NCBI GenBank assembly: GCA_963844635.1
Contig: CAWJPD010000005.1
Coordinates: forward strand, 310,001 to 374,000
Origin: JAJPKK01 sp963844635
GTDB lineage: Bacteria > Pseudomonadota > Alphaproteobacteria > Rhizobiales > Xanthobacteraceae
Length of the DNA stretch: 64,000 nt
Direction: 5' to 3'
Shown here: piece after piece, positions 46,580 to 55,263 of the stretch
Layout: the number at the start of each line of letters is the position of its first letter
How positions within the stretch are numbered: position 1 is the first letter of the stretch
Notes under the pieces: model-generated
The model's input: only the letters and a program-made list of their open reading frames with translations
What the model was told of the DNA's origin: nothing
The model's database searches: none
Made by a program: the position numbers and the translations under genes

Positions 46580-48351
46580 ACGCGGAGAACGATCGGAACG
46601 AGCCCAGGACTGAGACCACAACGAAGGATCATGCGCTCGATCGGCGCAGCGTTTTGCTCGGTGGCACGACACTTGCCGCAGCTGCGCTGGGCACGGGAGC
46701 GGCTGTCCAGGTTGCGCAATCCCAGGCGCAAGCGCAACCAGCACCCTCGGGTCGCAGGCCGAACATTCTGTTCATCATGGGCGACGACATTGGTTGGTTC
46801 AACATCGGCGCCTACCACCGCGGGATCATGTCCGGCAAGACGCCGAACCTCGACAAGATGGCGTCGGAAGGAATGTTGTTCACTGACTATTACGCCGAGG
46901 CGAGCTGCACAGCGGGACGGGCCAATTTCATCACCGGGCAAATCCCGCTTCGCACCGGCCTTACCACGGTGGGCCAAGCGGGCGCCGATGTCGGTCTTCC
47001 GGATCAGGCTTGCACGATCGCCACAGCGCTGAAGCAACAAGGCTATGCCACCGGGCAGTTCGGCAAGAACCATCTCGGCGACTTGAATAAATATCTTCCA
47101 ACTGTGCACGGCTTCGACGAATTCTTCGGATATCTATATCACCTCGACGCGCTGTCTGATCCGTACTGGTACTCGTTCCCGACGGAACTGGACTATTACA
47201 ACCAGTACGGCCCACGAAGCTTAGTCCGTTGCTTCGCGACCGAGACCGACGATCCGACCGTGATGCCGCGCTGGGGTAAAGTCGGCAAGCAGAGGATCAT
47301 CGACGAAGGCCCGCTGCCGCCGTTCCCGGACATGTCGAACGTGCCGAACATGCACGACCTGCCATTCTTGAAGGCAAAGTACGACATGACGACCTTCGAC
47401 GATGTCTTGGTCAAGGAATTCTGCGACTTCATGGACAAGGCCAAGAGGGACGGCAAGCCGTTTTTCGTGTGGCACAATACCACGCGCATGCACGTCTGGA
47501 CCTTTCTCTCCAAGAAGTACAGTTCAACTCAGAGCAGCCAGACCAACTACGGCCTTGAGGAAGCCGGCATGGCGCAGCTTGACGACAGCGTCGGCGCTCT
47601 GCTCAAGCATCTCGATGACATCGGCGAAGCCAACAACACTATCGTCGTCTTCAGTACCGACAACGGCGCGGAGGTGTTCACTTGGCCGGATGGCGGCATG
47701 ACGCCGTTCAAGAACACGAAGGGGACCGTAGGCGAGGGCGGTTTCCGCGTGCCATGCATCATCCGCTGGCCTGGCCAGGTCAAGCCCGGTATGGTTGAGA
47801 ACGGCATGTTCTCGGGCCTCGATTGGTTCCCGACACTGACGGCTGCGGCTGGCAACCCTAACATCACCCAGCAACTGCTAAACGGCATAAAGCTCGGCGA
47901 CCGGACCTACAAGAACCATCTCGATGGCTACAATCAGATGGACCTGCTGACCGGCAAGGGCCGATCGGCGCGCCACGAAATCTTCTACTTCGGTGGGGCG
48001 GAGCTTGGTGCGCTTCGCGTGGACAATTTCAAGTTCACGTTTTATGCGCAACCTTATGGCTGGCCGGGCGAGAAGGTCACCACGGACATGCCTTCGATGG
48101 TCAACATTCGCCAGGATCCATTCGAGCGTACGCCGTTCATTCGCGGCGAGTCGTCCAATAACGGTGCCTTCGGCTACGGCAATGACTTCTACGCGCGCGA
48201 GTTCTGGCGCTTCGTCCAGGTGCAACAGTTTGTCGAGAAGCTGGCGCTGACTGCCATCGACTATCCCCCGATGCAGGACCCTGCCTCCTTCAACCTGGAA
48301 GCGGTGAAGAAGAAAGTGGAGGAGATGATCAAGCACCGCCCGGGCGAATAA
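46576..48351 (+). CDS. Arylsulfatase, Cys-type, Tat-exported
   Basis: The 591-residue sulfatase has a twin-arginine signal (DRRSVLLGGTTLAAAALG), metal-binding IMGDDIGWFN (D70, D71) and the formylglycine site SCTAGRANFITGQ with Cys111. Compared with the sulfatase at 39652 it shares GQFGKNHLGD, STDNGAEVFTWPDGG and HLDGYNQMDLL. Tat export of the folded enzyme fits modification by the FGE encoded directly upstream. The start ATG overlaps the FGE stop and follows AAAGGAG. Like its paralogue it has the C-x-A-x-R variant site. Confidence 0.93.
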   Translation: MNAENDRNEPRTETTTKDHALDRRSVLLGGTTLAAAALGTGAAVQVAQSQAQAQPAPSGRRPNILFIMGDDIGWFNIGAYHRGIMSGKTPNLDKMASEGMLFTDYYAEASCTAGRANFITGQIPLRTGLTTVGQAGADVGLPDQACTIATALKQQGYATGQFGKNHLGDLNKYLPTVHGFDEFFGYLYHLDALSDPYWYSFPTELDYYNQYGPRSLVRCFATETDDPTVMPRWGKVGKQRIIDEGPLPPFPDMSNVPNMHDLPFLKAKYDMTTFDDVLVKEFCDFMDKAKRDGKPFFVWHNTTRMHVWTFLSKKYSSTQSSQTNYGLEEAGMAQLDDSVGALLKHLDDIGEANNTIVVFSTDNGAEVFTWPDGGMTPFKNTKGTVGEGGFRVPCIIRWPGQVKPGMVENGMFSGLDWFPTLTAAAGNPNITQQLLNGIKLGDRTYKNHLDGYNQMDLLTGKGRSARHEIFYFGGAELGALRVDNFKFTFYAQPYGWPGEKVTTDMPSMVNIRQDPFERTPFIRGESSNNGAFGYGNDFYAREFWRFVQVQQFVEKLALTAIDYPPMQDPASFNLEAVKKKVEEMIKHRPGE

Positions 48352-48371
48352 GAGACGAGGGTCTACTTACA

Positions 48372-48400
48372 GGAAGCGCATGTGATCCGCATGCGCTTCC
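48372..48400 (+). terminator. Stem-loop after the sulfatase gene
   Basis: A perfect 11-bp stem (ggaagcgcatg / catgcgcttcc) with a 7-base loop lies 20 bp after the sulfatase stop. No T-run follows, so it may stabilise the mRNA 3' end rather than terminate alone. Confidence 0.55.
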
Positions 48401-48429
48401 CTGCACGTGTGCCAGGCATGGCGTTGATG

Positions 48430-48509
48430 CAGGAGGTGCAAGTCCTCTGCGAGCCTTGGTGATGGGAATCGCAGGCCGAAGGCAACTGCGTCTCCGCGAG
48501 GCGGGGACG
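48430..48509 (+). other. Group II intron-like 5' fragment (tentative)
   Basis: The sequence aggaggtgcaagtcct followed by gatgggaatcgc and ccgaaggcaactgcgt resembles, from memory, conserved domain I parts of bacterial group II introns. It ends where the cold-shock frame begins, at the point where that gene's start codon should be. No intron reverse transcriptase is present. Recognition is by eye only. Confidence 0.4.
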
Positions 48510-48824
48510 GTGAAATGGTTCAATCCGACTAAGGGCTAAGGGTTCATCCAACCGCGAGGCGGTGGACAGGATGTATTTGTTCACATATTGGGGGTCGAAA
48601 AGGCGGGGCTGACGACCCTCAACGAAGGACAAAAGGTTGACTACGAGATCGTGAGCAACCGTGGCAGGGCATCCGCGGAGATTCTCAAGGTGAATTATCC
48701 TCCGCGGATGGCGGCGCGATCTCCTCAGCGAAACTGGTCGGACGCCACAGAGCAACTAACTCATGTGTTTCAGACTGGAATGAGGTTAGTTGACTTGGAA
48801 CGGCCCAGCATGATCATGCTCTAA
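48462..48824 (+). pseudogene. CspA-family cold-shock gene with lost start and internal stop
   Basis: The frame encodes GTVKWFNPTKG, a TAA stop at 48537-48539, then GFIQPRGGGQDVFVHI and KAGLTTLNEGQKVDYEIV. The stop replaces the invariant tyrosine codon of KGYGF, so one base change separates it from an intact cold-shock domain. The natural start just before GTVKWF is missing and replaced by intron-like sequence; the only upstream ATG (48462) adds unrelated residues. After the domain the frame runs on about 40 codons. Certainly non-functional as a cold-shock protein. Confidence 0.82.
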
Positions 48825-48850
48825 GTCCAATTGATAGATCGGAGGCGGCC

Positions 48851-49285
48851 ATGGTGCGGCACTTTGATCACGTGACGATCGTAGTGCGCGATCTCGACAG
48901 AGCGCGCCGATTCTTCGGCTTATTGGGGTTCAGGGAAGCCATTTCGGTTGTCATCGCCGGCGAACCCTTCGCCTCCTACATGGGAGTGCAGGAGATCGAG
49001 GCGGATCACGTGACCCTTGTGCTGGAAAACGCAAGCCCGCGCACGGAAATCCAGCTGCTACATTACCGCCATCCAGAGTCAATTCCCGATCCGCATATCC
49101 GTGAGCTGCAGAAAATCGGCTTCAATCACATCTGTTTTGCCACGGATGATATTGAGGCTGAGATACGCAAGATGGGCGAAAATGGGTTTAATACCCGCAG
49201 CGAAATCCTTGATTTCCACTCGCGCCGTCTGGCCCTTCTCGATGGTCCGGAAGGAGTGGTTATCGAACTCTCCGAGTGGCATTAG
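48851..49285 (+). CDS. VOC-family protein (glyoxalase/bleomycin-resistance fold)
   Basis: The 144-residue single VOC protein opens VRHFDHVTIVVRDLDRARRFF and has two repeats with FNHICFATDDIEAEIRKM in the second and a terminal DGPEGVVIELSEW. The His and Glu positions fit a metal site of the glyoxalase I or methylmalonyl-CoA epimerase type, but the substrate is unknown. GGAGGCGGCC precedes the start. It lies in the sulfatase region, 27 bp after the broken cold-shock frame. Confidence 0.85.
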   Translation: MVRHFDHVTIVVRDLDRARRFFGLLGFREAISVVIAGEPFASYMGVQEIEADHVTLVLENASPRTEIQLLHYRHPESIPDPHIRELQKIGFNHICFATDDIEAEIRKMGENGFNTRSEILDFHSRRLALLDGPEGVVIELSEWH

Positions 49286-49464
49286 ATTGAAGGTTAGAAA
49301 TGAAATTGCTGGCGGCCCTGCCGGGAGATCGCTAACTTGTCCCTCTGGACAAACAACCCGCAACCGTAAAAAATCAATGCGGTTGGCGTGGCGGACGACC
49401 CCGTAACAACTCGGGCGGAGGCTTGGCTGGCGACGCCGGCGGCAGTTCCTGGTGCTCGATCTCA

Positions 49465-49803
49465 CTCGACCTTTACGGCACGCCGTACACAAGGGCCCTT
49501 CATGTCGTGGAACGCTTTCGCCTCCTCGACTACGAAGAGGCGGAGGAAGGCCTTGACCAAGACGCGAAAGAAAATTTCCGCGTGCAACCGGAAAGTCTCA
49601 ACCGCAACTATCGCGGCAAACATCTTCAGGTCCGGCTCATGATCGAGGATGAGGGCGTATTCACGTCACCGTGGACCGCCACCATCACGTTCGGTCCAGC
49701 CGTCAGTGAATGGCTGGAAATCGGCTGCCCCGAAAACCGCCACGAATACTACTCTTACGACACAGAAGCGGACGTGCCAGTGGCGCATGAGCCGGACTTC
49801 TGA
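49465..49803 (+). pseudogene. C-terminal fragment of secreted family A
   Basis: This frame encodes the last ~112 residues of a family A protein: DLYGTPYTRALHVVERFRLLDYEEAEEG, NRNYRGKHLQVRLMIEDEGVFTSPW and ENRHEYYSYD. The first two thirds and the signal peptide are missing, and upstream residues in the frame are unrelated, so it cannot be exported or complete. It is closest to the 13402 copy. It ends 11 bp before the GST gene. Confidence 0.82.
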
Positions 49804-49814
49804 GCAACAAGGTC

Positions 49815-50534
49815 ATGCCCGCGCGCTACGAATTATACTACTGGCCGGAAATCCCGGGTCGCGGCGAATTCGTTCGCTTGGCTCTCGAAGAAGCGGGGCA
49901 ACGCTACGTCGATGTCGCACGCGCCGAGGGCGACGACGGCACGTCTGCGATGATGGCGCTTCTCGACGGCGCCAAGGTCAAGCATGCGCCCTTCGCGCCG
50001 CCATTCCTGAAAACCGGGAAGCTCTTGATTGCGCAGACCGCAAACATTCTCCTGTTCCTGGGTGACCGACACGCGCTCGCGCCGACGGCAGAGGCTGGCC
50101 GTCTGTGGACGCATCAGTTGCAGCTCACGATCGCCGACTTGGTCGGCGAGGTCCACGACACGCATCACCCGATTTCATCGCGCCTCTATTTTGAGGACCA
50201 ACGTGATGAAGCGAAGCGCCGCACCGACCAATTCCTGAAATACCGCGCGCCGAAATTCCTCGGCTATTTCGAGCAGGTGCTGGAAAATGCGGGAGGCCCC
50301 TTCCTTCTCGGCCGCAAGCTCACCTACGCCGACTTGTCACTGTTTCATGTTATCGAGGGGCTTCGCTTCGCGTTTCCGAAGACGATGCGCCGGCTGGAAA
50401 AAAACCTCGCCCGCAGCATCGCACTCCACGACCGTGTTGCGCAGCGTCCGCGGCTCGCCGCCTATCTCGCCTCGGAGCGGCGCATCGCGTTCAACGAAAT
50501 GGGCATCTTCCGCCACTATGCCGAATTGGAGTAG
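49815..50534 (+). CDS. Glutathione S-transferase family protein
   Basis: The 239-residue protein has an N-terminal thioredoxin fold (YELYYWPEIPGRGEFVRLALEEAG) with the tyrosine/arginine arrangement of sigma- or mu-like GSTs, the QTANILLFLGD glutathione-binding turn, and an all-helical C-terminal domain with KLTYADLSLFHVIEGL. In aromatic-catabolism regions GSTs can act in ether cleavage or isomerisation (LigF or maleylpyruvate isomerase types), but no such specificity is visible. Start at ATG 49815. Confidence 0.88.
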   Translation: MPARYELYYWPEIPGRGEFVRLALEEAGQRYVDVARAEGDDGTSAMMALLDGAKVKHAPFAPPFLKTGKLLIAQTANILLFLGDRHALAPTAEAGRLWTHQLQLTIADLVGEVHDTHHPISSRLYFEDQRDEAKRRTDQFLKYRAPKFLGYFEQVLENAGGPFLLGRKLTYADLSLFHVIEGLRFAFPKTMRRLEKNLARSIALHDRVAQRPRLAAYLASERRIAFNEMGIFRHYAELE

Positions 50535-51078
50535 TACCGAGGATGGGTGGCCATGTCTCACTTTGATTATGACGGAGCCGCAGGTTTCGGTTTAGCTGCG
50601 GCTTTAACACGGTCCGCGGCGAATGGAGTTTGATGGCGCTGTGCTACAACTTCTCCCGCGTGCTCACCATCATTGGCCTCGACGCCTTCACGGCCTACCT
50701 GGCTACTGTTCAACGTCTCCTTTTGGGCTGCCTTATCGCTCTAACTGCCCAGAGACACCGTGCGACATCGTTTGCGCATTTTGCGCCCCCAATCAGCGCC
50801 GAAAACGGATTAAGCTACTGCCGTCACCGCCTCGCCACTTAAGGAAAATTCTTGCCCAGTCTCTAACGCTCAACCATCCTGCGCGAGGTCCACGAACGCG
50901 ATATGCTCGGTCGGAAGGATAGCCGACCCTTTGACCGGGGCTTGCGGCGAACAATGTGGAAATGGTAGCCGCTGTATTCGACGGAATTTGCGGGCCTGAT
51001 CCGATTTCCGCGGTTCAGCAATTGAATGTTTCCAAAATGGCCGGCTTCCCCGCAGTCGTAGCCAACCTGGAGGATCTG
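50535..51078. other. Intergenic region, no gene seen
   Basis: These 544 bp contain no supported gene. The last part reads in frame with the next gene but lacks any conserved sequence; GGAGG just before 51079 marks the real start. Confidence 0.4.
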
Positions 51079-52425
51079 ATGAAACACCTCGCGCTTGGAA
51101 CTGTGTCATCGCTTGCCGTACTGGCGGCAACATCTGCGATTGTCGCTGCCCAGGATTTGCGGGCCGGCCGGGCGGCTTACGGCGACTGGGAAACGGATGC
51201 GCCCGGCGTCATGCGCAAGATCACCGTGAACGACCTTGCCCGGCCGCTTGAAACGCAGCCCGCCGCGAACCAGTCGAAAGTGATCGCGAAGCCCGCCAAT
51301 GCATCGCTGAAGACCATGCCGGGCTTTTCGGTCGCGCCGTTCGTCACGGACATGAGGGGCGCTCGCGTCATTCGCATCGCGCCGAACGGCGACATCTTCC
51401 TCTCGCGCAGCCGCCCCGACGGTATGATCACGGTCATCCGCGCGAAACCGGGCGCCGACAAGCCGGACAGTGTGGAGACCTTTGCTTCCGGCCTGAAGGA
51501 CCCTTACGGCATCGCGTTCTATCCGCCGGGGCCCGACCCCCAGTGGGTCTATGTCGGCGGCACCGGGGATGTCGTGCGCTTTCCCTATCATGTCGGCGAC
51601 ATGAAAGCATCGGGTGCACCGCAGACCGTGGTCTCCGATCTCGCCGTTGGAGGCAGTCATTGGACCCGCGATATCGCGTTCTCACCCGACGGCAAGACGA
51701 TGTATGTGGCGGTCGGATCGTCCGGGAACATTGCCGAGGACATGGGACCGAAGCCGGAACTCGCCTCGTATCAGGCGAGCCACTCCGTCGGTTCCGCATG
51801 GGGCAAGGAGGAATGGCGCGCAAACGTTTTGGCCTATGATCCCGACGGCAAGAACAAGCGCGTCTATGCCTCCGGCATCCGCAATTGTTCAGGTCTCCAA
51901 GTGCAGCCCGGCACCGGCACCGTGTTCTGCGCCACCAATGAACGCGACCTGCTGGGCGACAACCTGCCGCCGGATTATGTCACGTCGGTCAAGCCGGGGG
52001 CGTTTTACGGCTGGCCCTGGTACTATATTGGCGACCATGAGGATACGCGGCCGGGCGGCGGCACGCGGCCCGACCTCAAGGATAAGGTCACGGTGCCGGA
52101 TGTGCTGTTCCAGCCGCATTCCGCGCCGCTGGGCCTCGCTTTCGACGAAAGCAATCAGTTCCCGGCAGCCTGGAAGGGCGATGCCTTCGTCGCGCTGCAC
52201 GGATCCTGGAACCGGTCGTTACGGACGGGCTACAAGATCGTCCGGCTCCCGTTCAAGGACGGCAAGCCGACCGGCGAATATCAGGATTTCGTCATCGGCT
52301 TCACTGCCGGCCAGCAGGATGTCTGGGGCCGCCCCGTCGATGTCCAATTCGCGCAGGACGGGTCGCTGCTGTTCAGCGACGACGGAAACGGCGTCATCTA
52401 CCGGGTGACCTACAAGGCGCAGTAA
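51079..52425 (+). CDS. Sorbosone-dehydrogenase-like six-bladed propeller protein
   Basis: The 448-residue protein has a signal peptide ending SAIVAAQD and a beta-propeller of the L-sorbosone dehydrogenase/PQQ-dependent sugar dehydrogenase type: ARVIRIAPNGDIFLSRSR, GLKDPYGIAFYPPG, RDIAFSPDGKTMYVAVG, VYASGIRNCSGLQVQP, ERDLLGDNLPPDY and HGSWNRSLRTGYKIVRLP. Relatives are periplasmic PQQ enzymes; the substrate is unknown and PQQ residues were not checked individually. CTGGAGG lies before the start. A good terminator follows at 52443. Confidence 0.88.
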   Translation: MKHLALGTVSSLAVLAATSAIVAAQDLRAGRAAYGDWETDAPGVMRKITVNDLARPLETQPAANQSKVIAKPANASLKTMPGFSVAPFVTDMRGARVIRIAPNGDIFLSRSRPDGMITVIRAKPGADKPDSVETFASGLKDPYGIAFYPPGPDPQWVYVGGTGDVVRFPYHVGDMKASGAPQTVVSDLAVGGSHWTRDIAFSPDGKTMYVAVGSSGNIAEDMGPKPELASYQASHSVGSAWGKEEWRANVLAYDPDGKNKRVYASGIRNCSGLQVQPGTGTVFCATNERDLLGDNLPPDYVTSVKPGAFYGWPWYYIGDHEDTRPGGGTRPDLKDKVTVPDVLFQPHSAPLGLAFDESNQFPAAWKGDAFVALHGSWNRSLRTGYKIVRLPFKDGKPTGEYQDFVIGFTAGQQDVWGRPVDVQFAQDGSLLFSDDGNGVIYRVTYKAQ

Positions 52426-52442
52426 CGCTGCCGATCAAGTGC

Positions 52443-52467
52443 GGGCGCAATCCAACGGATTGCGCCC
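52443..52467 (+). terminator. Rho-independent terminator
   Basis: A perfect 11-bp GC-rich stem (gggcgcaatcc / ggattgcgccc) with a 3-base loop is followed by ttctctt, 18 bp after the propeller-gene stop. Confidence 0.85.
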
Positions 52468-52890
52468 TTCTCTTCGCTTGCCGTCCATTCCAAAACAGAA
52501 CGATTGGCTCGTGAACATCTTCGGCCCGCCTGACCATAGCGATCGGGTTCGCGGTCCCTGAATTCAGCATGAAGATTCATGGTTGACGGGAAATCCTTCC
52601 CAAATCAATAAGTTAATTATTGCTTTCCAAGGTGCTCACGCTACCCTCACGGCACGCACATGGCCGCGCGAACGTTCCCCCTCCCCTCGCACCAGTCCGG
52701 CCATGTCAATCAAACCCTGCGGTCACCCAGGTCCGCCGCATCTCCTGGGTCTGCAGGGCCGGCCGGTTGGGAGCGATGGGAGTGGCCTCCTCAAAAACAT
52801 CGCTCCCGGCCGGCCACCCTAGCGAAAACCCAGACCTCAATCATCATTGAAACAGGTCGTATCGGCAACCCAGCCCCGGATACCGCGCAT
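52468..52890. other. Intergenic region with palindrome
   Basis: No gene is seen between the terminator and the leftward SDR gene. The stretch includes an inverted repeat of about 18 bp (52761-52778 with 52798-52815, two mismatches) around a 19-base loop. Confidence 0.45.
52761..52815. repeat. 18-bp inverted repeat
   Basis: Arms ggccggttgggagcgatg and catcgctcccggccggcc pair with two mismatches. It lies about 75 bp beyond the SDR stop and could end that leftward transcript, though no T-run is present. Confidence 0.55.
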
Positions 52891-53670
52891 TCAGAATGCC
52901 CCGGGGAAAGCACCTCCGTCCAGCAGCAGGTTCTGGCCGGTGATGTAGCCGGCATGTGCCGAGCAGAGGAACGCACAGGCTGCGCCGAACTCATCGGCCG
53001 TGCCTAAACGCTTTGCTGGAATGGTCGCCAGCCGCTCCGTGGTAGCCTGCTCGACCGTGATGCCCCGCTTGGCTGCTGTCATTTCCATGTTCGAAGCGAG
53101 CCGTTCGGTTGCGAATGCTCCAGGCTGCATGAAATTGATGGTGACGTTTGCCGCGGCAACCGAGCGCGCCACTCCCGCCATGAAAGCAGTCAGTCCCGCA
53201 CGCGCCCCCGAGGACAAGTCGAGGCCGAACAACGGCGCCTTCACGGTACCGGAGGTGATGTTGACAATGCGTCCGAACCGGCGCGCCACCATGGCGTCGA
53301 TCGCCTTTTGCGTCAGCTCGACCGCGACGACCATGTTGGCGATAACCCCGTCGATGATTTGGCCGCGGCTGAGCTCACGGAAGTCGCGAAACGGCGGACC
53401 GGCATTGTTGTTGATGAGGATGTCTGGCTGCGGGCACGCGTCGAACAGCGCCTTTTGTCCTTCGGGAGACGCCACGTCGGCCGCCACGGCAATGACCCTC
53501 GCTCCGGTGGCCTTGCCGACCTCGGCGGCTGTCGCTTCCACCGTGCTGCGGTTGCGCCCGTTGATCACGACCTCGCAGCCTGCCGCTGCGAGGTGAGCGG
53601 CACAGGCGCGGCCGAGGCCCTTGCTCGATGCGCAGACGATGGCCTTGCGGCCGGCAATGCCGAGATCCAT
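52891..53670 (-). CDS. SDR-family oxidoreductase with atypical active site
   Basis: The 259-residue Rossmann-fold protein has nucleotide motif VCASSKGLGRACAAHL, NNNAGPP in place of NNAG, and VNITSGTVKAPLFG with the catalytic serine. At the usual YxxxK position it reads SSGARAG, so both the tyrosine and lysine are replaced (Ser and Arg). This occurs in a divergent SDR branch annotated as 3-oxoacyl-ACP reductase-like, whose chemistry is uncertain. It is 11 bp downstream of the FAH-fold gene on the same strand and surely shares its transcript. Confidence 0.87.
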   Translation of the reverse strand: MDLGIAGRKAIVCASSKGLGRACAAHLAAAGCEVVINGRNRSTVEATAAEVGKATGARVIAVAADVASPEGQKALFDACPQPDILINNNAGPPFRDFRELSRGQIIDGVIANMVVAVELTQKAIDAMVARRFGRIVNITSGTVKAPLFGLDLSSGARAGLTAFMAGVARSVAAANVTINFMQPGAFATERLASNMEMTAAKRGITVEQATTERLATIPAKRLGTADEFGAACAFLCSAHAGYITGQNLLLDGGAFPGAF

Positions 53671-53681
53671 GTCGCGTTTCC

Positions 53682-54605
53682 CTATTCCATCCGATTCGCC
53701 AGCGTCCCTATGTGCTCGATCGTGAGCCGCACGACGTCGCCAGGCTGCAGAAATTCCGGACGCGCAGCCCCGACCCCCGCCGGCGTTCCGGTGAGGATCA
53801 CGTCGCCTGGCTGCAGCGTGATGCGCGAGGACAGATGGGCGATCTGTTCGGCGACAGTGAAAATCATCCGGCCGGTGTTGGAGTCCTGCTTGATCACGTC
53901 ATTCACCCACAGCCTGATATCGAGCTTTTGCGGGTCGGGAATATCCTCTGCCGGAACGATCCATGGTCCCAGCGGGCAGGAGCCGTCGAAATTCTTGTGG
54001 CCAACCCAGTCGAACTTGAACGGCGAGGTATCGCCGACCTGCGCGCGTCTCCCCATGTCGCGGGCCGACAGATCGTTCGCGATCGTGTAGCCCGCCACGT
54101 AATCGAGCGCCTTGTCGAGCGGCACGTCCTTGGCGGTCAAGCCTATGACAACGGCGAGCTCCAATTCCCAATCCATGGTCTTCGACACGCCGGAAATCCG
54201 AATGACCTCGCCGTCGGCGGCAAGCGTGCTGCGGCCGGCTTTGAGAAAATGCCAGGGTTTCAGGCCGAGACTATGGGGGTCGGGCTCGGGCGGTCGATTG
54301 CTCGCATGCGCCATTTCCGCGGCATGGTCGCTGTAATTGGCCCCGGCGCAGTAAATGGCCGAGGGCCACAGCACCGGAGGCATCAACTTGGCGTTGGCGA
54401 TCGGCTTCGCCGCGTGGGAGGCCGCCGATTGAGCCGCAGTCCGCAAGCGGCCGCGCGCCGCCGGCCAGTCGCCAAGCATCCCGAGCACGCTCGCGTCGCT
54501 GGGCTGACCCGTCAGCTGCGCGGCATCGTAAACTGTGTCACCGATGGCGACACCAGCCCGTGGCGCCCCGTCGGAAGCATAGGTGAGAAGCTTGTATCCT
54601 GGCAT
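53682..54605 (-). CDS. Fumarylacetoacetate-hydrolase-fold enzyme
   Basis: The 307-residue protein has an N-terminal cap and a FAH/2-keto-4-pentenoate hydratase domain (PF01557) with YCAGANYSDHAAEM, metal ligands in MDWELELAVVIG, and DVILTGTPAGVGAARP. Members hydrolyse or hydrate products of aromatic ring cleavage such as fumarylpyruvate or 2-oxohept-3-enedioate; which one is not decided here. Start 54605 follows AAAGGGGGG. With the downstream SDR it forms a two-gene operon fitting a catabolic role. Confidence 0.9.
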   Translation of the reverse strand: MPGYKLLTYASDGAPRAGVAIGDTVYDAAQLTGQPSDASVLGMLGDWPAARGRLRTAAQSAASHAAKPIANAKLMPPVLWPSAIYCAGANYSDHAAEMAHASNRPPEPDPHSLGLKPWHFLKAGRSTLAADGEVIRISGVSKTMDWELELAVVIGLTAKDVPLDKALDYVAGYTIANDLSARDMGRRAQVGDTSPFKFDWVGHKNFDGSCPLGPWIVPAEDIPDPQKLDIRLWVNDVIKQDSNTGRMIFTVAEQIAHLSSRITLQPGDVILTGTPAGVGAARPEFLQPGDVVRLTIEHIGTLANRME

Positions 54606-54699
54606 GATCCCCCCTTTGTGAGGGGACAACAAACCGGTTCGGGCTGCAATTGGCAAGAGAGGGTGCCTGGCGGCGCACCATGGCGACACCTGCGTCGTC

Positions 54700-54805
54700 G
54701 TAGCCCCGGATTGACCGCAGGGAAACCCGGGCCGTGCGGCTTTGCGAGACGGTTGAGCAAAACTTCACAAGCCCCCCGGATTTCCCTGCGGTCAATCCGG
54801 GCTAC
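54700..54805. repeat. GTAGCCCGGAT-type palindromic repeat
   Basis: A ~31-bp inverted repeat (gtagccccggattgaccgc at 54700, its complement ending at 54805) with few mismatches flanks a 40-base loop. Repeats starting gtagcccggat are, from general knowledge, scattered through Bradyrhizobium-group genomes. Confidence 0.8.
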
Positions 54806-54813
54806 CCTGCGCG

Positions 54814-55128
54814 TTATTCCACGATCCAGGTTCCATGCGTTTTAATTTGCCGATGCATCTCGTCCGGCGCGAGGTCGAGCTGCCCGGACCAGGCGACCGC
54901 GCCCAATTCGACATGAGCCTGCCGAAATAGCGTCTCGTCCCGCAACGCCCCGAATACACCTGCCGACGTCGACTTGATGAAACCTGCAAGGTCGACCGTG
55001 CCGTGAACCCCATCATTGAAGCGCACGTGCAACCGAAACTCGGAAAGCACCTCTACGTGCGAACCGCGCCAGGGTGCGCCCGGCTGCACAGGGGGGATCA
55101 TTCCAGTGGCCCGATCTTTTTCAGGCAT
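54814..55128 (-). CDS. DUF2442-domain protein
   Basis: The 104-residue protein matches the small DUF2442 family: FRLHVRFNDGVHGTVDLAGF in the middle, LRDETLFRQAHVELGAVAW, and LAPDEMHRQI near the end. These proteins often accompany toxin-antitoxin or mobile regions but have no settled function; the partner type (DUF4160) is not seen here. The N-terminal ~20 residues are not conserved, so a later start is possible. It reads leftward, away from the DUF-flanking palindrome. Confidence 0.82.
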   Translation of the reverse strand: MPEKDRATGMIPPVQPGAPWRGSHVEVLSEFRLHVRFNDGVHGTVDLAGFIKSTSAGVFGALRDETLFRQAHVELGAVAWSGQLDLAPDEMHRQIKTHGTWIVE

Positions 55129-55187
55129 CCGACAGCTGATTGACTGGTGCGCCGATGGCGGGCGCGCAGCACCCTAAAGTTCATAAA

Positions 55188-55216
55188 GGCCGGGCCCCGT
55201 TTCCGGGACCCGGCCC
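55188..55216 (-). terminator. Terminator of the propeller-haem/cytochrome genes
   Basis: On the minus strand a GC-rich stem (ggccgggtccc / ggggcccggcc, one mismatch) with a short loop is followed by tttat. It lies about 50 bp after the stop at 55264. Confidence 0.75.
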
Positions 55217-55263
55217 AAGGACGACCACTAAAGTGTCGTGCGCCTTATGTCAGCGCAGTTGCC

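Noticed and set aside
48851..49285. Type I extradiol dioxygenase
   Set aside because: The protein has only one VOC module pair of 144 residues and lacks the second half of ring-cleaving type I enzymes.
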